Assembly (NCBI RefSeq): GCF_050113715.1
Contig: NZ_JBNJQR010000009.1
Location: forward strand, 62,001 to 126,000
DNA from: Brevibacillus_H ginsengisoli
GTDB taxonomy: Bacteria; Bacillota; Bacilli; Brevibacillales; Brevibacillaceae
Direction of reading: 5' to 3'
DNA: 64,000 nucleotides
Of this stretch, positions 25,516 to 34,338 are shown piece after piece. Position 1 is the stretch's first letter, and each line of letters begins with the position of its first letter. The position numbers and the translations under genes are program-made. The notes beneath the pieces are model-generated. The model did no database searches. It was not told the DNA's origin and saw only the letters and a list, made by a program, of their open reading frames with translations.

Positions 25516-25565
25516 AAAGGTACTTTACTTACATGTCGTTGGAAGCATGTAAGTATAAGTACCTT
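25516..25565 (+). terminator. Long hairpin after the PfpI-like gene
   Basis: AAAGGTACTTTACTTACATG pairs with CATGTAAGTATAAGTACCTTT, about 20 bp with one bulge, over a ten-base loop. The following sequence has few Ts, but the position is that of a terminator. Confidence 0.65.
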
Positions 25566-25618
25566 TACTTCTGCATCCCTTCATGACGAATGGCGAGGAT
25601 GTGTTATACTAGTATTTA

Positions 25619-26956
25619 TTAAATGACTAGAGATAAAAGTAATATACTGCCTAGAGATACAAATGATGCAATAAGGCAGGCCGCCGTGAAGCTCTTAAAC
25701 ATATCCGGTAATGATAATCCTAAATATTCTTTTACAAACCAAAAGCTCGAATCGTTAACATGGCACCAACCTATCGCTCCGGAACCAATGGCGAGAACGA
25801 TAATTTCAGGACTCACACCAGGATAAGCAGCCAGCATTGGAGCCACCATGCCTGCAGTACTAATCATGGCCACCGTGGCGGAACCGATAGCACCGTGCAT
25901 GAGCCAAGCAATTAGCCAAGCAAGAATAATAGGGTTCATGTTTAGAGACATCAAAATCTTAGACAATTCATTACCTAACCCACTGTCAACTAATATCCCA
26001 TTAAAAGCTCCACCGCCACCAATAATCAGCAAGATGCCGGCAATCGGTCCAAAGCATTGTTCTGTAAGCGCTAACAAGTTTTTCATTTTTAAACCACGAG
26101 AAAGGCCTAACGTATAATAGGCTACAAATACGGAAATGAGAAGCGCGATAATTGGATTGCCTAAGAAGGTAACAATCGGCAAAATAGCAGAATCTTTTGC
26201 GAGAAACAATGTACTAATCGTTTTTCCTACCATAATGAAGAGGGGCAATAGGATAGTAAATAGGGTAATACCGAAGCCTGGAAGATTCTCAGCTGGCGTT
26301 GCAGCGGTCACTTCTGATTCTTTTAATACTCCAGTCTTGCACTTCTTACTGATAAACTTGGCCCAAATTGGACCAGCTAAAATGGCAGTAGGAGTTCCTA
26401 CAAGAAGAGCATACAGAATGACCTTCCCTACATCAGCTCCCAAAGCTGTAGTAATGGCAAACGCTGCCGGATGTGGAGGTACCATGCAGTGTACGACCAT
26501 CAGCGATACTGCCAAAGGAATTCCGACGCGGAGCAACGACATCTTAGCTTGTTTGGCAACTATGAAAACCAAAGGGAAAAGTAAAACAAATCCTACTTCA
26601 AAAAATACGGGGATTCCGGCGATTAAGCCGACAATTGTCATAGCCCAGGGAGCCCTTTTTTCTCCCATTGTTTCTAGTAATGTTCGGGCAAGGCGCTCTG
26701 CCCCGCCAGATATTTCTAACATTTTGCCTAAAATCGTGCCAAAACCGATAACAGTAGCTAGAAAACCTAACGTTCCAGCCATTCCGTTTTCAATGGAAGT
26801 AGCAATCTTAGGCAGAGGCATACCTGTAGCAATTCCCACAAATATACACACTATCATTAAGGAAAGAAAGGGATGTAACTTAACTCGAAGAATTAGAAAG
26901 ATGAGTAATGCTATAGATGCACCTAATACTAACATCATCATTGTTCCTGTATCCAT
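25619..26956 (-). CDS. GntP-family permease, probable D-serine transporter (DsdX-like)
   Basis: This integral membrane protein of 445 aa has about 12 transmembrane helices. GIATGMPLPKIATSIENGMAGTLGFLATVIGFG near the N-terminus and the IIGGGGAFNGILVDSGLG segment identify the gluconate:H+ symporter family. The gene follows dsdA by 32 bp on the same strand, so D-serine (as for DsdX) is the most likely substrate, although GntP proteins also take up gluconate. RBS GGGAGGG precedes the ATG. Confidence 0.85.
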   Translation of the reverse strand: MDTGTMMMLVLGASIALLIFLILRVKLHPFLSLMIVCIFVGIATGMPLPKIATSIENGMAGTLGFLATVIGFGTILGKMLEISGGAERLARTLLETMGEKRAPWAMTIVGLIAGIPVFFEVGFVLLFPLVFIVAKQAKMSLLRVGIPLAVSLMVVHCMVPPHPAAFAITTALGADVGKVILYALLVGTPTAILAGPIWAKFISKKCKTGVLKESEVTAATPAENLPGFGITLFTILLPLFIMVGKTISTLFLAKDSAILPIVTFLGNPIIALLISVFVAYYTLGLSRGLKMKNLLALTEQCFGPIAGILLIIGGGGAFNGILVDSGLGNELSKILMSLNMNPIILAWLIAWLMHGAIGSATVAMISTAGMVAPMLAAYPGVSPEIIVLAIGSGAIGWCHVNDSSFWFVKEYLGLSLPDMFKSFTAACLIASFVSLGSILLLSLVI

Positions 26957-26988
26957 ATTCTAAATCCCTCCCTATGCTATAAAGCAAA

Positions 26989-28341
26989 TCAGCTCATTGC
27001 ACCTTTACGGTAGAAATCTTCCATAACATCTTTGGGAACCATGCCGCCGCCAGTAGCCCAAAGAATGTGAGTGGCATTTGGCATCTTCTGTTCAAGGTGA
27101 TTATTTTTTATATAATCTTTTCCAATGGAAGAAGCGTGCAATTGAACTGGTCCGATAAATCCTGCAACTGCTGATGGTTCTAAGAATATTCCTTCCGAAT
27201 CGGCTAGCTTTCTGAGGATTCGATAGAGACAGTCATCTTGAATAGTAAAGACACCACTAATATCTTTCTCTAGCGCTTTACCCACAAAGCCGGATGGTCT
27301 CCCAACGGCAAGCCCATCTGCTGCCGTAATATTATCAATGCCAAATTCCTGAGCGGATACATCGCTATGCTTACGTGTCATTAAACCTAGCAACATTGCT
27401 GGTGAATGAGTTGGCTCTGCAAAAAAGCAATGGACATTGTCTCCAAATACTGTCCGCATTCCAAAAGTAATTCCGCCTGGAGCGCCGCCTACACCGCAAG
27501 GTAGATAAACGAAAAGCGGATGATCCTGATCGACTGGAATTTTCATGTCATTTAGTTGCTTTTGGAGCCGTTTAGCTGCTACGGCATAACCGAGGAATAA
27601 TGTTGAAGAATTTTCATCATCAACGAAGTGACTATTGGGATCTTCTTGAGATTGTTGTCTACCTGCGGCTACTGCTTTCCCATAGTCGCTATTGTGTTCA
27701 ACTACGATTGCGCCTTTTTGCCGCAATAAATCTTTTTTCCACTGTTTAGCGTCAGTAGACATATGCACAATAACTTTGAAACCTAATTGGGCACTCATAA
27801 TACCAATACTAAGACCTAGATTACCGGTTGATCCGACCACGATCGAATAATTCGAAAATAGAGTCCGGAATTTTTCATCTGCCAGAATTGAGTAGTCATC
27901 GGTTATTGAAAGCATGCCGTGTTTAAAGGCGATCTCTTCGGCCACTTTTAATATTTCGTAAATTCCACCGCGAGCCTTTACAGAACCCGAGATGGGAAGG
28001 TGACTATCACACTTCAGATATAAAGTTCCCGCAATTTCCTGATTGAACATTTCTGACAACTTCTGCTGCATTTTAGGGATGTTGACTAATTCAGATTCGA
28101 TGATCCCGTTTTTTTCCTTGGTTTCCGGGAACACGTTTGCTAAATAGGGAGCGAAGCGAACCAGTCGTTGTTCCGCATCTTCGATATCAGCTATCCCTAA
28201 TTCCTTGTTAATCATTCGGTTGTTGCAACTCTCAAGCTGCGGGTTTACCCAGAAAACTTCCTCTGCATCAATGATTTGCTGCAGAACAGGTAATTCTTCT
28301 TTCCATTCTTCGACTGTTTTTCCGGCAACGATGTTCATCAT
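26989..28341 (-). CDS. dsdA: D-serine ammonia-lyase
   Basis: This PLP enzyme converts D-serine to pyruvate and ammonia. The 450-aa protein has the PLP-lysine motif SGSVKARGGIYE, the glycine-rich phosphate-binding loop near PCGVGGAPGGI and an early FWVNP motif, all typical of DsdA. GGAGG lies five bases before the ATG. It sits between ridA and the GntP permease in one operon, which gives a consistent pathway of uptake, deamination and imine clearance. Confidence 0.92.
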   Translation of the reverse strand: MMNIVAGKTVEEWKEELPVLQQIIDAEEVFWVNPQLESCNNRMINKELGIADIEDAEQRLVRFAPYLANVFPETKEKNGIIESELVNIPKMQQKLSEMFNQEIAGTLYLKCDSHLPISGSVKARGGIYEILKVAEEIAFKHGMLSITDDYSILADEKFRTLFSNYSIVVGSTGNLGLSIGIMSAQLGFKVIVHMSTDAKQWKKDLLRQKGAIVVEHNSDYGKAVAAGRQQSQEDPNSHFVDDENSSTLFLGYAVAAKRLQKQLNDMKIPVDQDHPLFVYLPCGVGGAPGGITFGMRTVFGDNVHCFFAEPTHSPAMLLGLMTRKHSDVSAQEFGIDNITAADGLAVGRPSGFVGKALEKDISGVFTIQDDCLYRILRKLADSEGIFLEPSAVAGFIGPVQLHASSIGKDYIKNNHLEQKMPNATHILWATGGGMVPKDVMEDFYRKGAMS

Positions 28342-28402
28342 GTTTACCTCCGTTTTTGGATAAAGTTTTAATCCAAAAGGCGACTTGTGGTTGGTTTTAA
28401 AT

Positions 28403-28777
28403 CTATTTTTCTGCGATTAATTCTATTTCTACTTTGGCTCCCTTAGGAAGACCTGCAACCTGGAAGCAGGAACGTGCTGGGAAGCCAGACGGGAAATAAG
28501 AGCCATAGATTTCATTCAGACAAGTAAAGTTGGCAAGATCGGACATAAAAATCGTCGTTTTTACAATATCCTCGAAACCGTATCCTGCTTCGTTCAAAAT
28601 TGCGGAGATGTTCTCCATCACTTGTTTTGCCTGTGTTGCAAAGTCGTCATCCATTTCACCTGTCTGCGGATTAATTCCAAGTTGCCCAGATACATACAGG
28701 CGGGAAGCGCTTACAATTGCTTGCGAATATGGTCCGATCGCGCCGGGAGCCTTATCAGTCATAATTGTTTTTTTCAT
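28403..28777 (-). CDS. ridA: RidA family enamine/imine deaminase
   Basis: This 124-aa member of the Rid/YjgF/UK114 family hydrolyses reactive 2-iminopropanoate and enamine intermediates made by PLP dehydratases. AIGPYSQAI, the FMSDLANF segment and the C-terminal GFPARSCFQVAGLPKGAKVEIE stretch contain the conserved Arg and Glu of the active site. Placement just upstream of dsdA fits, because DsdA produces the iminopropanoate that RidA removes. Confidence 0.92.
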   Translation of the reverse strand: MKKTIMTDKAPGAIGPYSQAIVSASRLYVSGQLGINPQTGEMDDDFATQAKQVMENISAILNEAGYGFEDIVKTTIFMSDLANFTCLNEIYGSYFPSGFPARSCFQVAGLPKGAKVEIELIAEK

Positions 28778-28809
28778 ATAATTTCATCTCCTTGTTTTTA
28801 AATCTATCG

Positions 28810-28833
28810 AACCCTGATAGTTAAATCAGGTTT
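28810..28833. promoter_or_regulatory. Candidate operator upstream of ridA-dsdA-gntP
   Basis: CCTGAT (28813-28818) and ATCAGG (28825-28830) form an inverted repeat with a six-base AT-rich centre, about 35 bp upstream of ridA. It could bind the XRE-cupin regulator encoded just upstream. Confidence 0.4.
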
Positions 28834-28934
28834 AATAAATTAAATCTGAATAAATCATAGCATTTCACTTTTATTCATTCAAGCTTAATATTTATCAATT
28901 TTTTGAACCGGTAATAATTTTATTTGCATTAAAA

Positions 28935-28989
28935 AAACCGTTTCTGTAAGTACAAGTGTATTTCACACTGGTACATACAGAAACGGTTT
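28935..28989 (-). terminator. Terminator of the XRE-cupin regulator gene
   Basis: AAACCGTTTCTGTA and TACAGAAACGGTTT form a perfect 14-bp stem. Inner GTAC/GTAC and AGTGT/ACACT pairs extend it further. On the minus strand it ends in a run of seven Ts. It implies that ridA has its own promoter in 28778-28930. Confidence 0.85.
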
Positions 28990-29050
28990 AAACAATTCAG
29001 CCCATATAATTAGAGCATTTGCCGCTTTATCTATGAATATAATTTGCTTT

Positions 29051-29608
29051 CTAAAATGATGGAGGAGTAATAGCAAAAATAACGTTTGCTTCTTTATCCG
29101 ATTTATTTTCCCACTTATGTTCGATCCCAGGTGGTATTTTTACACTGTCTCCATTATATAAAGTCTCCACATCGTCCCCAATAAATAATACGACCTCACC
29201 CGCCAATACATACGCGACTTCTTCACCAATGTGTCTCATCGGTTTTTCGGCAGACTGGGAATTAGGCGGTAATTTCATTAAAACCATCTCAATGGAACCG
29301 CTTAAATCCGGAGACAATAATGTATATTCCCAATTGTTCGATGATGGAAATATAATTTTTTTTCTGGAATTTGCTCTGGTAATTAAATCTTTAGTTTGCA
29401 CATATTCAGTAAAAAAACTAAATAAAGGAACTTCCAACGCATCGGCAATCACGCGCAGAGTATTCAGTGACGGACTGGCAAGCCCTCTCTCAATTTGGCT
29501 TAACATTGATGAAGTTACATTCGTTATTTCTGATAACTGTTTAATCGTATATTCCTTGTTTTTGCGAAATTTCGCGATTGTTTTCCCTAATTCTAGATTA
29601 TCCATCAT
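29051..29608 (-). CDS. XRE-type HTH regulator with cupin domain
   Basis: The 185-aa protein has an N-terminal helix-turn-helix (about residues 8-62: YTIKQLSEITNVTSSMLSQI) and a C-terminal cupin (about 110-180: RHIGEEVAYVLAGEVVLFIG, ending PPGIEHKWENKS). Such regulators often control amino-acid or polyamine catabolism and sense the substrate through the cupin. It precedes the D-serine genes in the same direction, with a strong terminator between. It is probably their regulator, in place of the LysR-type DsdC of enterobacteria. Confidence 0.85.
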   Translation of the reverse strand: MMDNLELGKTIAKFRKNKEYTIKQLSEITNVTSSMLSQIERGLASPSLNTLRVIADALEVPLFSFFTEYVQTKDLITRANSRKKIIFPSSNNWEYTLLSPDLSGSIEMVLMKLPPNSQSAEKPMRHIGEEVAYVLAGEVVLFIGDDVETLYNGDSVKIPPGIEHKWENKSDKEANVIFAITPPSF

Positions 29609-29840
29609 TCATCATACCTCTTAAAAATACTCAAAAATTAATGAATATGACGTTCCTGAGCCTAATTGCCCATAAATATAAAGATATCATAAGTCTTAGA
29701 TATATGATAGTTTGATTTGATTTTTTGCGGATGTAGCCATTTTTCAGTAACTCTCTTTTGCCATTTCTTCAGTAGCTTCTTTCGTTAGAAGTTCCCCTTC
29801 CACTAAACTTTTATCCATCCAAGTAAAGCCAAGGAGTTTA

Positions 29841-30078
29841 TTATTGCAATGCCCTTTTCAATGATTCACTGTATGCCTCTTCTTTTACAGAAATGTTTGT
29901 TTGAGCGACATTGGCATTGCGTGCTTGGGTCTCGGTGTTTACGAGAAAAGAAGCCAACAATCCAATGCCTATTATTGATGCTAATATCTCAAATGTAAGG
30001 ATCACCTTGCTAGAGTGAAAGCGATTCCATAAATTTCTTGACCGTTTATATTGAAAGGCATATACTTGTCTCGGTTTA
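29841..30078 (-). pseudogene. Remnant of a small membrane protein gene
   Basis: A stop-free frame without a convincing start encodes FGKPRQVYAFQYKRSRNLWN, then a hydrophobic segment (VILTFEILASIIGIGLLASF) and an acidic tail ending ESLKRALQ before the stop at 29841. Overlapping it downstream (29755-29835), another frame encodes KLLGFTWMDKSLVEGELLTK and a stop. Both look like pieces of decayed genes. The rest of 29609-30112 shows only AT-rich sequence. Confidence 0.3.
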
Positions 30079-30112
30079 CCAAATATTAACGTGACAAAAA
30101 GGAGACGAGCTT

Positions 30113-31189
30113 ATGAGAATAACGAAGTGGTCACTCGTTTTTGCAATCTTTTTTTTGTTTATGGTCTTAGGCAGAACGGAAGCTATGGCTTCTTCTGTAA
30201 CCCATACCGTTGTTAAAGGAGATAATCTTTGGAAAATTGCTAAAAAGTATGGGGTAAATTGGGGTGCCATTGCAGAGGAAAATGGAATTAAAAACGTCCG
30301 TGCATTGCAAATTGGGACAGTCCTGAATATTAACCTAAAAGACAAATCCAATGGAACCGTTTCAGCGAAAAGCGCTAACAAGGAAAATGCCGCTCAAGCT
30401 TATAAGGAGTATACTGTTTCTATTCAAAACGGAGAGCACAAAATTCCAGCTATTATTTGTCTGCCTAATAGGAAAGGGCCATTTCCCGGGGTAGTGATGC
30501 TGCACGGTACCGGATCAAACAAGAATGAAGCAGGCAATGGGTATAAACTAGCTGCTCCGGAGCTTGCTAAGGCTGGCATTGCAAGCATCCGTATTGACTT
30601 TATCGGTAATGGAGATAGCACGGAGGATTATATTAATTATAACTTCACTACGGCTGTATCGGATGCTAACGCTGCTGCCAAGTACTTGGCTAAGCTTAAA
30701 GGAATTGACGGAAATCGAATTGGGATAATGGGCTGGAGCCAAGGCGGTACAATCGCGATGTTAGCGGCAGGACAAAACAATAATTTCAAGTCTGTTGTTA
30801 CCTGGGCCGGAGCGCCAGACTTATCAATGATCGCTACTGACGAAGCCTATAATATCGCTAAGAAGGATGGCTTCTATAAACTGACGTTTGACTGGCGCAG
30901 TCCCCTTAGACTAGGACTCAAATGGTTCGAGGAAGTGCATGCTACGGATGTATTAAAAGTGTTCTCCAATTCGTCAGCACCGGTATTGGCGATAAACGGT
31001 GCGGTTGACACAGACGTAGACCCATCTAATGCAAAGAAAATAGCTGCAACTTCAAAAAACAAAATCTCAAAAGCTATGCTTATTGAAGGCGCAGATCATA
31101 CTTTTAATATTTTTACAGATGACAAGAGAGCTTTTAATAAACTAGTATCTTCAACAGTTGATTGGTTCTCAAAAACCCTTGCAAAATAA
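30113..31189 (+). CDS. Secreted LysM-domain alpha/beta hydrolase
   Basis: The 358-aa protein has a signal peptide (about residues 1-26, cleavage near AMA/SS) and one LysM domain (about 29-75: HTVVKGDNLWKIAKKYGV ... LQIGTVLNI) that would hold it on peptidoglycan. A dienelactone-hydrolase/peptidase-like alpha/beta domain follows, with an HGTGSNK oxyanion loop, nucleophile Ser in GWSQGG, Asp near DTDVDP and His in EGADHTF. Likely an esterase or peptidase at the cell wall. AAAGGAGACGAG precedes the ATG, and a terminator follows. Confidence 0.85.
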   Translation: MRITKWSLVFAIFFLFMVLGRTEAMASSVTHTVVKGDNLWKIAKKYGVNWGAIAEENGIKNVRALQIGTVLNINLKDKSNGTVSAKSANKENAAQAYKEYTVSIQNGEHKIPAIICLPNRKGPFPGVVMLHGTGSNKNEAGNGYKLAAPELAKAGIASIRIDFIGNGDSTEDYINYNFTTAVSDANAAAKYLAKLKGIDGNRIGIMGWSQGGTIAMLAAGQNNNFKSVVTWAGAPDLSMIATDEAYNIAKKDGFYKLTFDWRSPLRLGLKWFEEVHATDVLKVFSNSSAPVLAINGAVDTDVDPSNAKKIAATSKNKISKAMLIEGADHTFNIFTDDKRAFNKLVSSTVDWFSKTLAK

Positions 31190-31231
31190 AGAACATATCT
31201 ATGAAAAATAAGACTATCACATTAGTGAGTA

Positions 31232-31262
31232 AGAGACACCAGTTATGATCTGGTGTCTTTAG
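31232..31262 (+). terminator. Terminator of the LysM-hydrolase gene
   Basis: AGACACCAG and CTGGTGTCT form a 9-bp stem around ttatgat, followed by TTAGTTTG. Confidence 0.75.
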
Positions 31263-31360
31263 TTTGTATTGTGAGAAAAAAGTGTAAAATTTTTCGTGAA
31301 AAAAGTGAAAGATATTCATAAGCTTGTCCGTCTATACAGTGAGTAGGAGGTGGAAAACAA

Positions 31361-31894
31361 TTGGATGATCATGCTGGCGCACGTATTGAACGATGGTTTC
31401 TGGCATACAGCAATGATGTTTATCGCTTTCTTGTCTATTATACGGGACGAACAGATATAGATGATCTTGTACAAGAGACCTTTATTCGTGCGCTGAAGGC
31501 TATCCAACAAACAGAGGTTGTAAATCCAAAAACGTGGTTGTTTGCCATAGCCAGAAATGTAGCGATTGATGAAAAGCGGAAGACAAAACTTATAAGCTGG
31601 TTGCCGGATACGTTCTTGCGGCATCTTGTTTCGTGCGACAAAACACCAGAAGAGTCTTTGGAATTAAGTGAGGACAAACGCATGCTTTATGACATCATCC
31701 AGCAGTTGAAGAGATCTTATAGGGACGTCTTGATATTGCGTGGTATCAAGGGGTTATCTAGTAAGGAGACGGCGGAGGTTTTGGGATGGAGTGAAGCCAA
31801 AGTAAATGTCACTTTGCATAGGGCAATGAAGGCTATTCAAAACAATATGAATCTTCCTATTTCGGAGGCGATTAAAGATGTCGTCACAAGATGA
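31361..31894 (+). CDS. ECF RNA polymerase sigma factor
   Basis: This 177-aa extracytoplasmic-function sigma factor has region 2 with DIDDLVQETFIRALKAI and WLFAIARNVAIDEKR, and region 4 with LRGIKGLSSKETAEVLGWSEAKVNVTLHRA. The TTG start has TAGGAGGTG upstream. It overlaps the next gene by 17 bp, which suggests translational coupling with its anti-sigma factor, and probably autoregulation. Confidence 0.88.
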   Translation: MDDHAGARIERWFLAYSNDVYRFLVYYTGRTDIDDLVQETFIRALKAIQQTEVVNPKTWLFAIARNVAIDEKRKTKLISWLPDTFLRHLVSCDKTPEESLELSEDKRMLYDIIQQLKRSYRDVLILRGIKGLSSKETAEVLGWSEAKVNVTLHRAMKAIQNNMNLPISEAIKDVVTR

Positions 31895-32948
31895 ACAGAT
31901 CATCTGGGAAGATTTAAACAGTTTCCCGGAGCAGTCCCTTTCTTGGGAGCGGACCCAAGTGATATTAGAGAACATACGCGAGGAGAGAAAAAAGATCGAA
32001 AAAATGAGAAAGCGAAAAAAATACGTTGGATGGGTGGCAAATGGACTAATCGCATGTGTAGCGGTATTAGCGTTTATCTGGATGAAGCCATTTTCTTCTT
32101 CAGTAGACACTTCGGGAAATAAAGTGGTAATCGACCAAAAGTATATAACGGCGGCTCAAAAGGAAATAAAAGCGCTTGGTATTAACAAGGAGTTTCATTT
32201 TGAGGAGATGGAGAAAGACACTGATTTCTATATCATACGGACAAAGAATGAAGAGGCATTTGTGGGGTTTAAACAGAATACAACAGAGGTTCGTTATCTT
32301 AAGGCGACGTGTACAGTCAATGAGTTGCCAGCTATTTATAAAAAATATGTAGATACAGCACAAGATGAGTTGAAGAAATCGAACCAATCAGTATTTCAGA
32401 AAGTCGAATTGTATAAAAACATGGAAGGAACAACTTTACTCTTTAGGGTAGATGACAAACAGTACGTTGATGTCGATCTAAAAACAAATAAAGTATCCAA
32501 TTTCTCTATAGATTACAAGCCGGATGATGTCGATAAAAAGTATGTGACTTTAGCACAAAAAGCGTTGATGCAACTGTCAGGTACTGATAGTTTCTCTTTT
32601 ACTCGGGCGGAAAAATTACTAGTTAATGGTGAAGAACAATGGATACTAACCAATGATCAACAGGATTACGTTAAGAATTATTCTGCTACAATTGGAGCAA
32701 AAACAGGTCGAGTGTATATGGTCCACTATATAACGGACCAATATAAAATAAAATCAATTAATGAAGTGATCCCAGTAGTTAAACCGCTTATTAAAAACAT
32801 ATTTGGTCTGGATATTACCGGTTATAAGACTTATGGCGACAGAAGCTGGGGTGGCTACGTGCTTAAAGGTCAGGGAAAACCGGATATTTCCATAAAAACT
32901 CAGGACTTCAATATTGGTAGTATCTACAGTATAAATGTTGAATGGTAA
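31878..32948 (+). CDS. Membrane-anchored anti-sigma-like protein
   Basis: The 356-aa protein has a cytoplasmic N-terminus of about 55 residues, one transmembrane segment (YVGWVANGLIACVAVLAFIW, about 50-70) and a long extracytoplasmic region of repeated alpha/beta units reminiscent of PepSY/YcdB-type domains. The layout and the overlap with the ECF sigma gene mark it as the likely anti-sigma factor. GGAGGCG lies before the ATG. No zinc-binding HxxxCxxC motif is visible, so the sigma-binding part is not of the usual ZAS type. Confidence 0.72.
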   Translation: MSSQDEQIIWEDLNSFPEQSLSWERTQVILENIREERKKIEKMRKRKKYVGWVANGLIACVAVLAFIWMKPFSSSVDTSGNKVVIDQKYITAAQKEIKALGINKEFHFEEMEKDTDFYIIRTKNEEAFVGFKQNTTEVRYLKATCTVNELPAIYKKYVDTAQDELKKSNQSVFQKVELYKNMEGTTLLFRVDDKQYVDVDLKTNKVSNFSIDYKPDDVDKKYVTLAQKALMQLSGTDSFSFTRAEKLLVNGEEQWILTNDQQDYVKNYSATIGAKTGRVYMVHYITDQYKIKSINEVIPVVKPLIKNIFGLDITGYKTYGDRSWGGYVLKGQGKPDISIKTQDFNIGSIYSINVEW

Positions 32949-32994
32949 AAAATGCTCAGTGATCATATTAATTATCATAAACAGTTTTAACCCT

Positions 32995-33031
32995 GCCCCG
33001 ATTTCATAAAATTGAATTCGGGGTCTTTTTG
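32995..33031 (+). terminator. Terminator of the sigma/anti-sigma operon
   Basis: CCCCGATTTCA and TGAATTCGGGG form an 11-bp stem with one mismatch, followed by TCTTTTTG. The rest of 32949-33281 shows no further feature. Confidence 0.8.
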
Positions 33032-33281
33032 CGTCTTATACTGGGCGAGCAGTCTAACACTAAATGGGGAGAATAGAGAGAGCATAACTTGGTTATTGTC
33101 TGAAATCGTGGTAAAATTTAGGTAAAGGTTCAAGGGCAATGCTAATGCTTTGGAGTGAGCTCAGAACTTCTTCCATTGAATTGACGTACTTATATTGGAT
33201 TAAGGTGAAAAATTACATGTCTAGGATATATACTGGCGGCGCAGGGCAAGACGACTTGCTCGCGCGAGGAGGGACAAGCCG

Positions 33282-33782
33282 ATGTTGAACAAAGCATTGC
33301 TGGTCGGGGATGTTATGCACGAGTGGGCGGGAACACGCCGATTGTTGGCAAGTTTGCCGGACGAGCATCTTGGTTGGAAGCCGCACGCGAAGTCGCACAC
33401 GCTCGGGGAATTGGCGACGCACGTCGTTAACCTATTGAATTGGCAACTGGGCATTCTTCGTGATCCGGGAATTGACCTGTCGATCACGTCTTCTCGAAGG
33501 ACAGCGTTAACGAGCCGTCAGGCGTTGCTAGACGAATTCGACGGGAACATCCAGGAGCTCGAACGGACCCTGGAGGCTATCGATGAAGCGACGTTGGCTT
33601 CGGACTGGACGCTCCGTCGCGGCGATACGATCATGGCCGTTCAACCGAAGGCGATTGCGTTCCGTACGATGGGCATGAGCCACATGATTCACCACCGCGC
33701 GCAGCTCGGCGTGTACTTGCGTCTGCTTGACCAACCGATCCCGGGCGTTTATGGCCCGACTGCCGACGAACTCGGTAAGTAG
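33282..33782 (+). CDS. DinB-superfamily protein
   Basis: This 166-aa four-helix-bundle protein has the three likely metal ligands of the DinB/YfiT type: His in LGELATHVVNL and two in MSHMIHHRAQLGVYLR. The family includes bacillithiol transferases and other thiol-dependent enzymes; no exact role can be given. The gene is much more GC-rich than its neighbours, suggesting separate acquisition. GGAGGGA is eight bases from the ATG. Confidence 0.82.
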   Translation: MLNKALLVGDVMHEWAGTRRLLASLPDEHLGWKPHAKSHTLGELATHVVNLLNWQLGILRDPGIDLSITSSRRTALTSRQALLDEFDGNIQELERTLEAIDEATLASDWTLRRGDTIMAVQPKAIAFRTMGMSHMIHHRAQLGVYLRLLDQPIPGVYGPTADELGK

Positions 33783-33801
33783 CGATCCGCATAACTAGGC
33801 C

Positions 33802-33826
33802 CGTCGGACTTATCCGTCGGGCTTGC
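33802..33826. terminator. Terminator between DinB and GNAT genes
   Basis: GCCCGTCGGA and TCCGTCGGGC form a stem with one T-T mismatch, between the convergent genes. Confidence 0.65.
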
Positions 33827-33831
33827 TGTTC

Positions 33832-34302
33832 TTATTCGCCACTGAAATCCAATTTCTTCACCATGACTTTTTCGCCGTTAATATCGAGTTCTCCATTGAA
33901 CTTGAATCCTCGTTTTTGATAAATACGAATGGCTTTGACATTGTCCTTATATACACTTAAGTAAATCTTATTGCACTTGTATTGTTTGACGAGGTGCTGG
34001 ATAAGGTCTTCCAATGATTGCTTACCTAAGCCACGCCCTTGATAACGGTGGTCAATAAAGTAGCGATCTAACCAAACGCGTGTAGCTTCAGTTTCATCTC
34101 CCTCTGGAAATTCCCCGTACATCGCAAATCCAACTAATTCTTTGCCTAAATAAAGCCCAACTGGACGATAATAGCAACATTCTTGTGCATCATGTAAACA
34201 ATTTTGAGGTGTTTCGATAAACGAGGTTTGATCCTTTTCGACACTTAGTTGCAAAATTTCTTGTACATTTTCTTCCGTTACGTCACGAATGAGGATATTC
34301 AT
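33832..34302 (-). CDS. GNAT acetyltransferase, spermine/spermidine type (BltD-like)
   Basis: The 156-aa GNAT has the acetyl-CoA loop YQGRGLGKQSLEDLIQHL and the end segment KAIRIYQKRGFKF. N-terminus and length resemble BltD/PaiA-type polyamine acetyltransferases. The ATG at 34302 is chosen because MNILIRDVTEENV is the family N-terminus and AGAAAGG lies upstream. It is divergent from a MerR regulator with a MerR-type promoter between, which repeats the bltR-bltD arrangement of B. subtilis without the efflux pump. Confidence 0.83.
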   Translation of the reverse strand: MNILIRDVTEENVQEILQLSVEKDQTSFIETPQNCLHDAQECCYYRPVGLYLGKELVGFAMYGEFPEGDETEATRVWLDRYFIDHRYQGRGLGKQSLEDLIQHLVKQYKCNKIYLSVYKDNVKAIRIYQKRGFKFNGELDINGEKVMVKKLDFSGE

Positions 34303-34338
34303 GACTATCAAAACCTTTCTCTTTAATTTACAGTTAGA

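Noticed and set aside
26136..26963. A 275-codon frame antisense to the GntP permease
   Set aside because: It is a stop-poor shadow of a membrane protein gene; the product is basic and unlike any protein family.
30076..30381. A 101-codon minus-strand frame over the LysM-hydrolase start
   Set aside because: It is antisense to a signal peptide and LysM domain that are clearly real.
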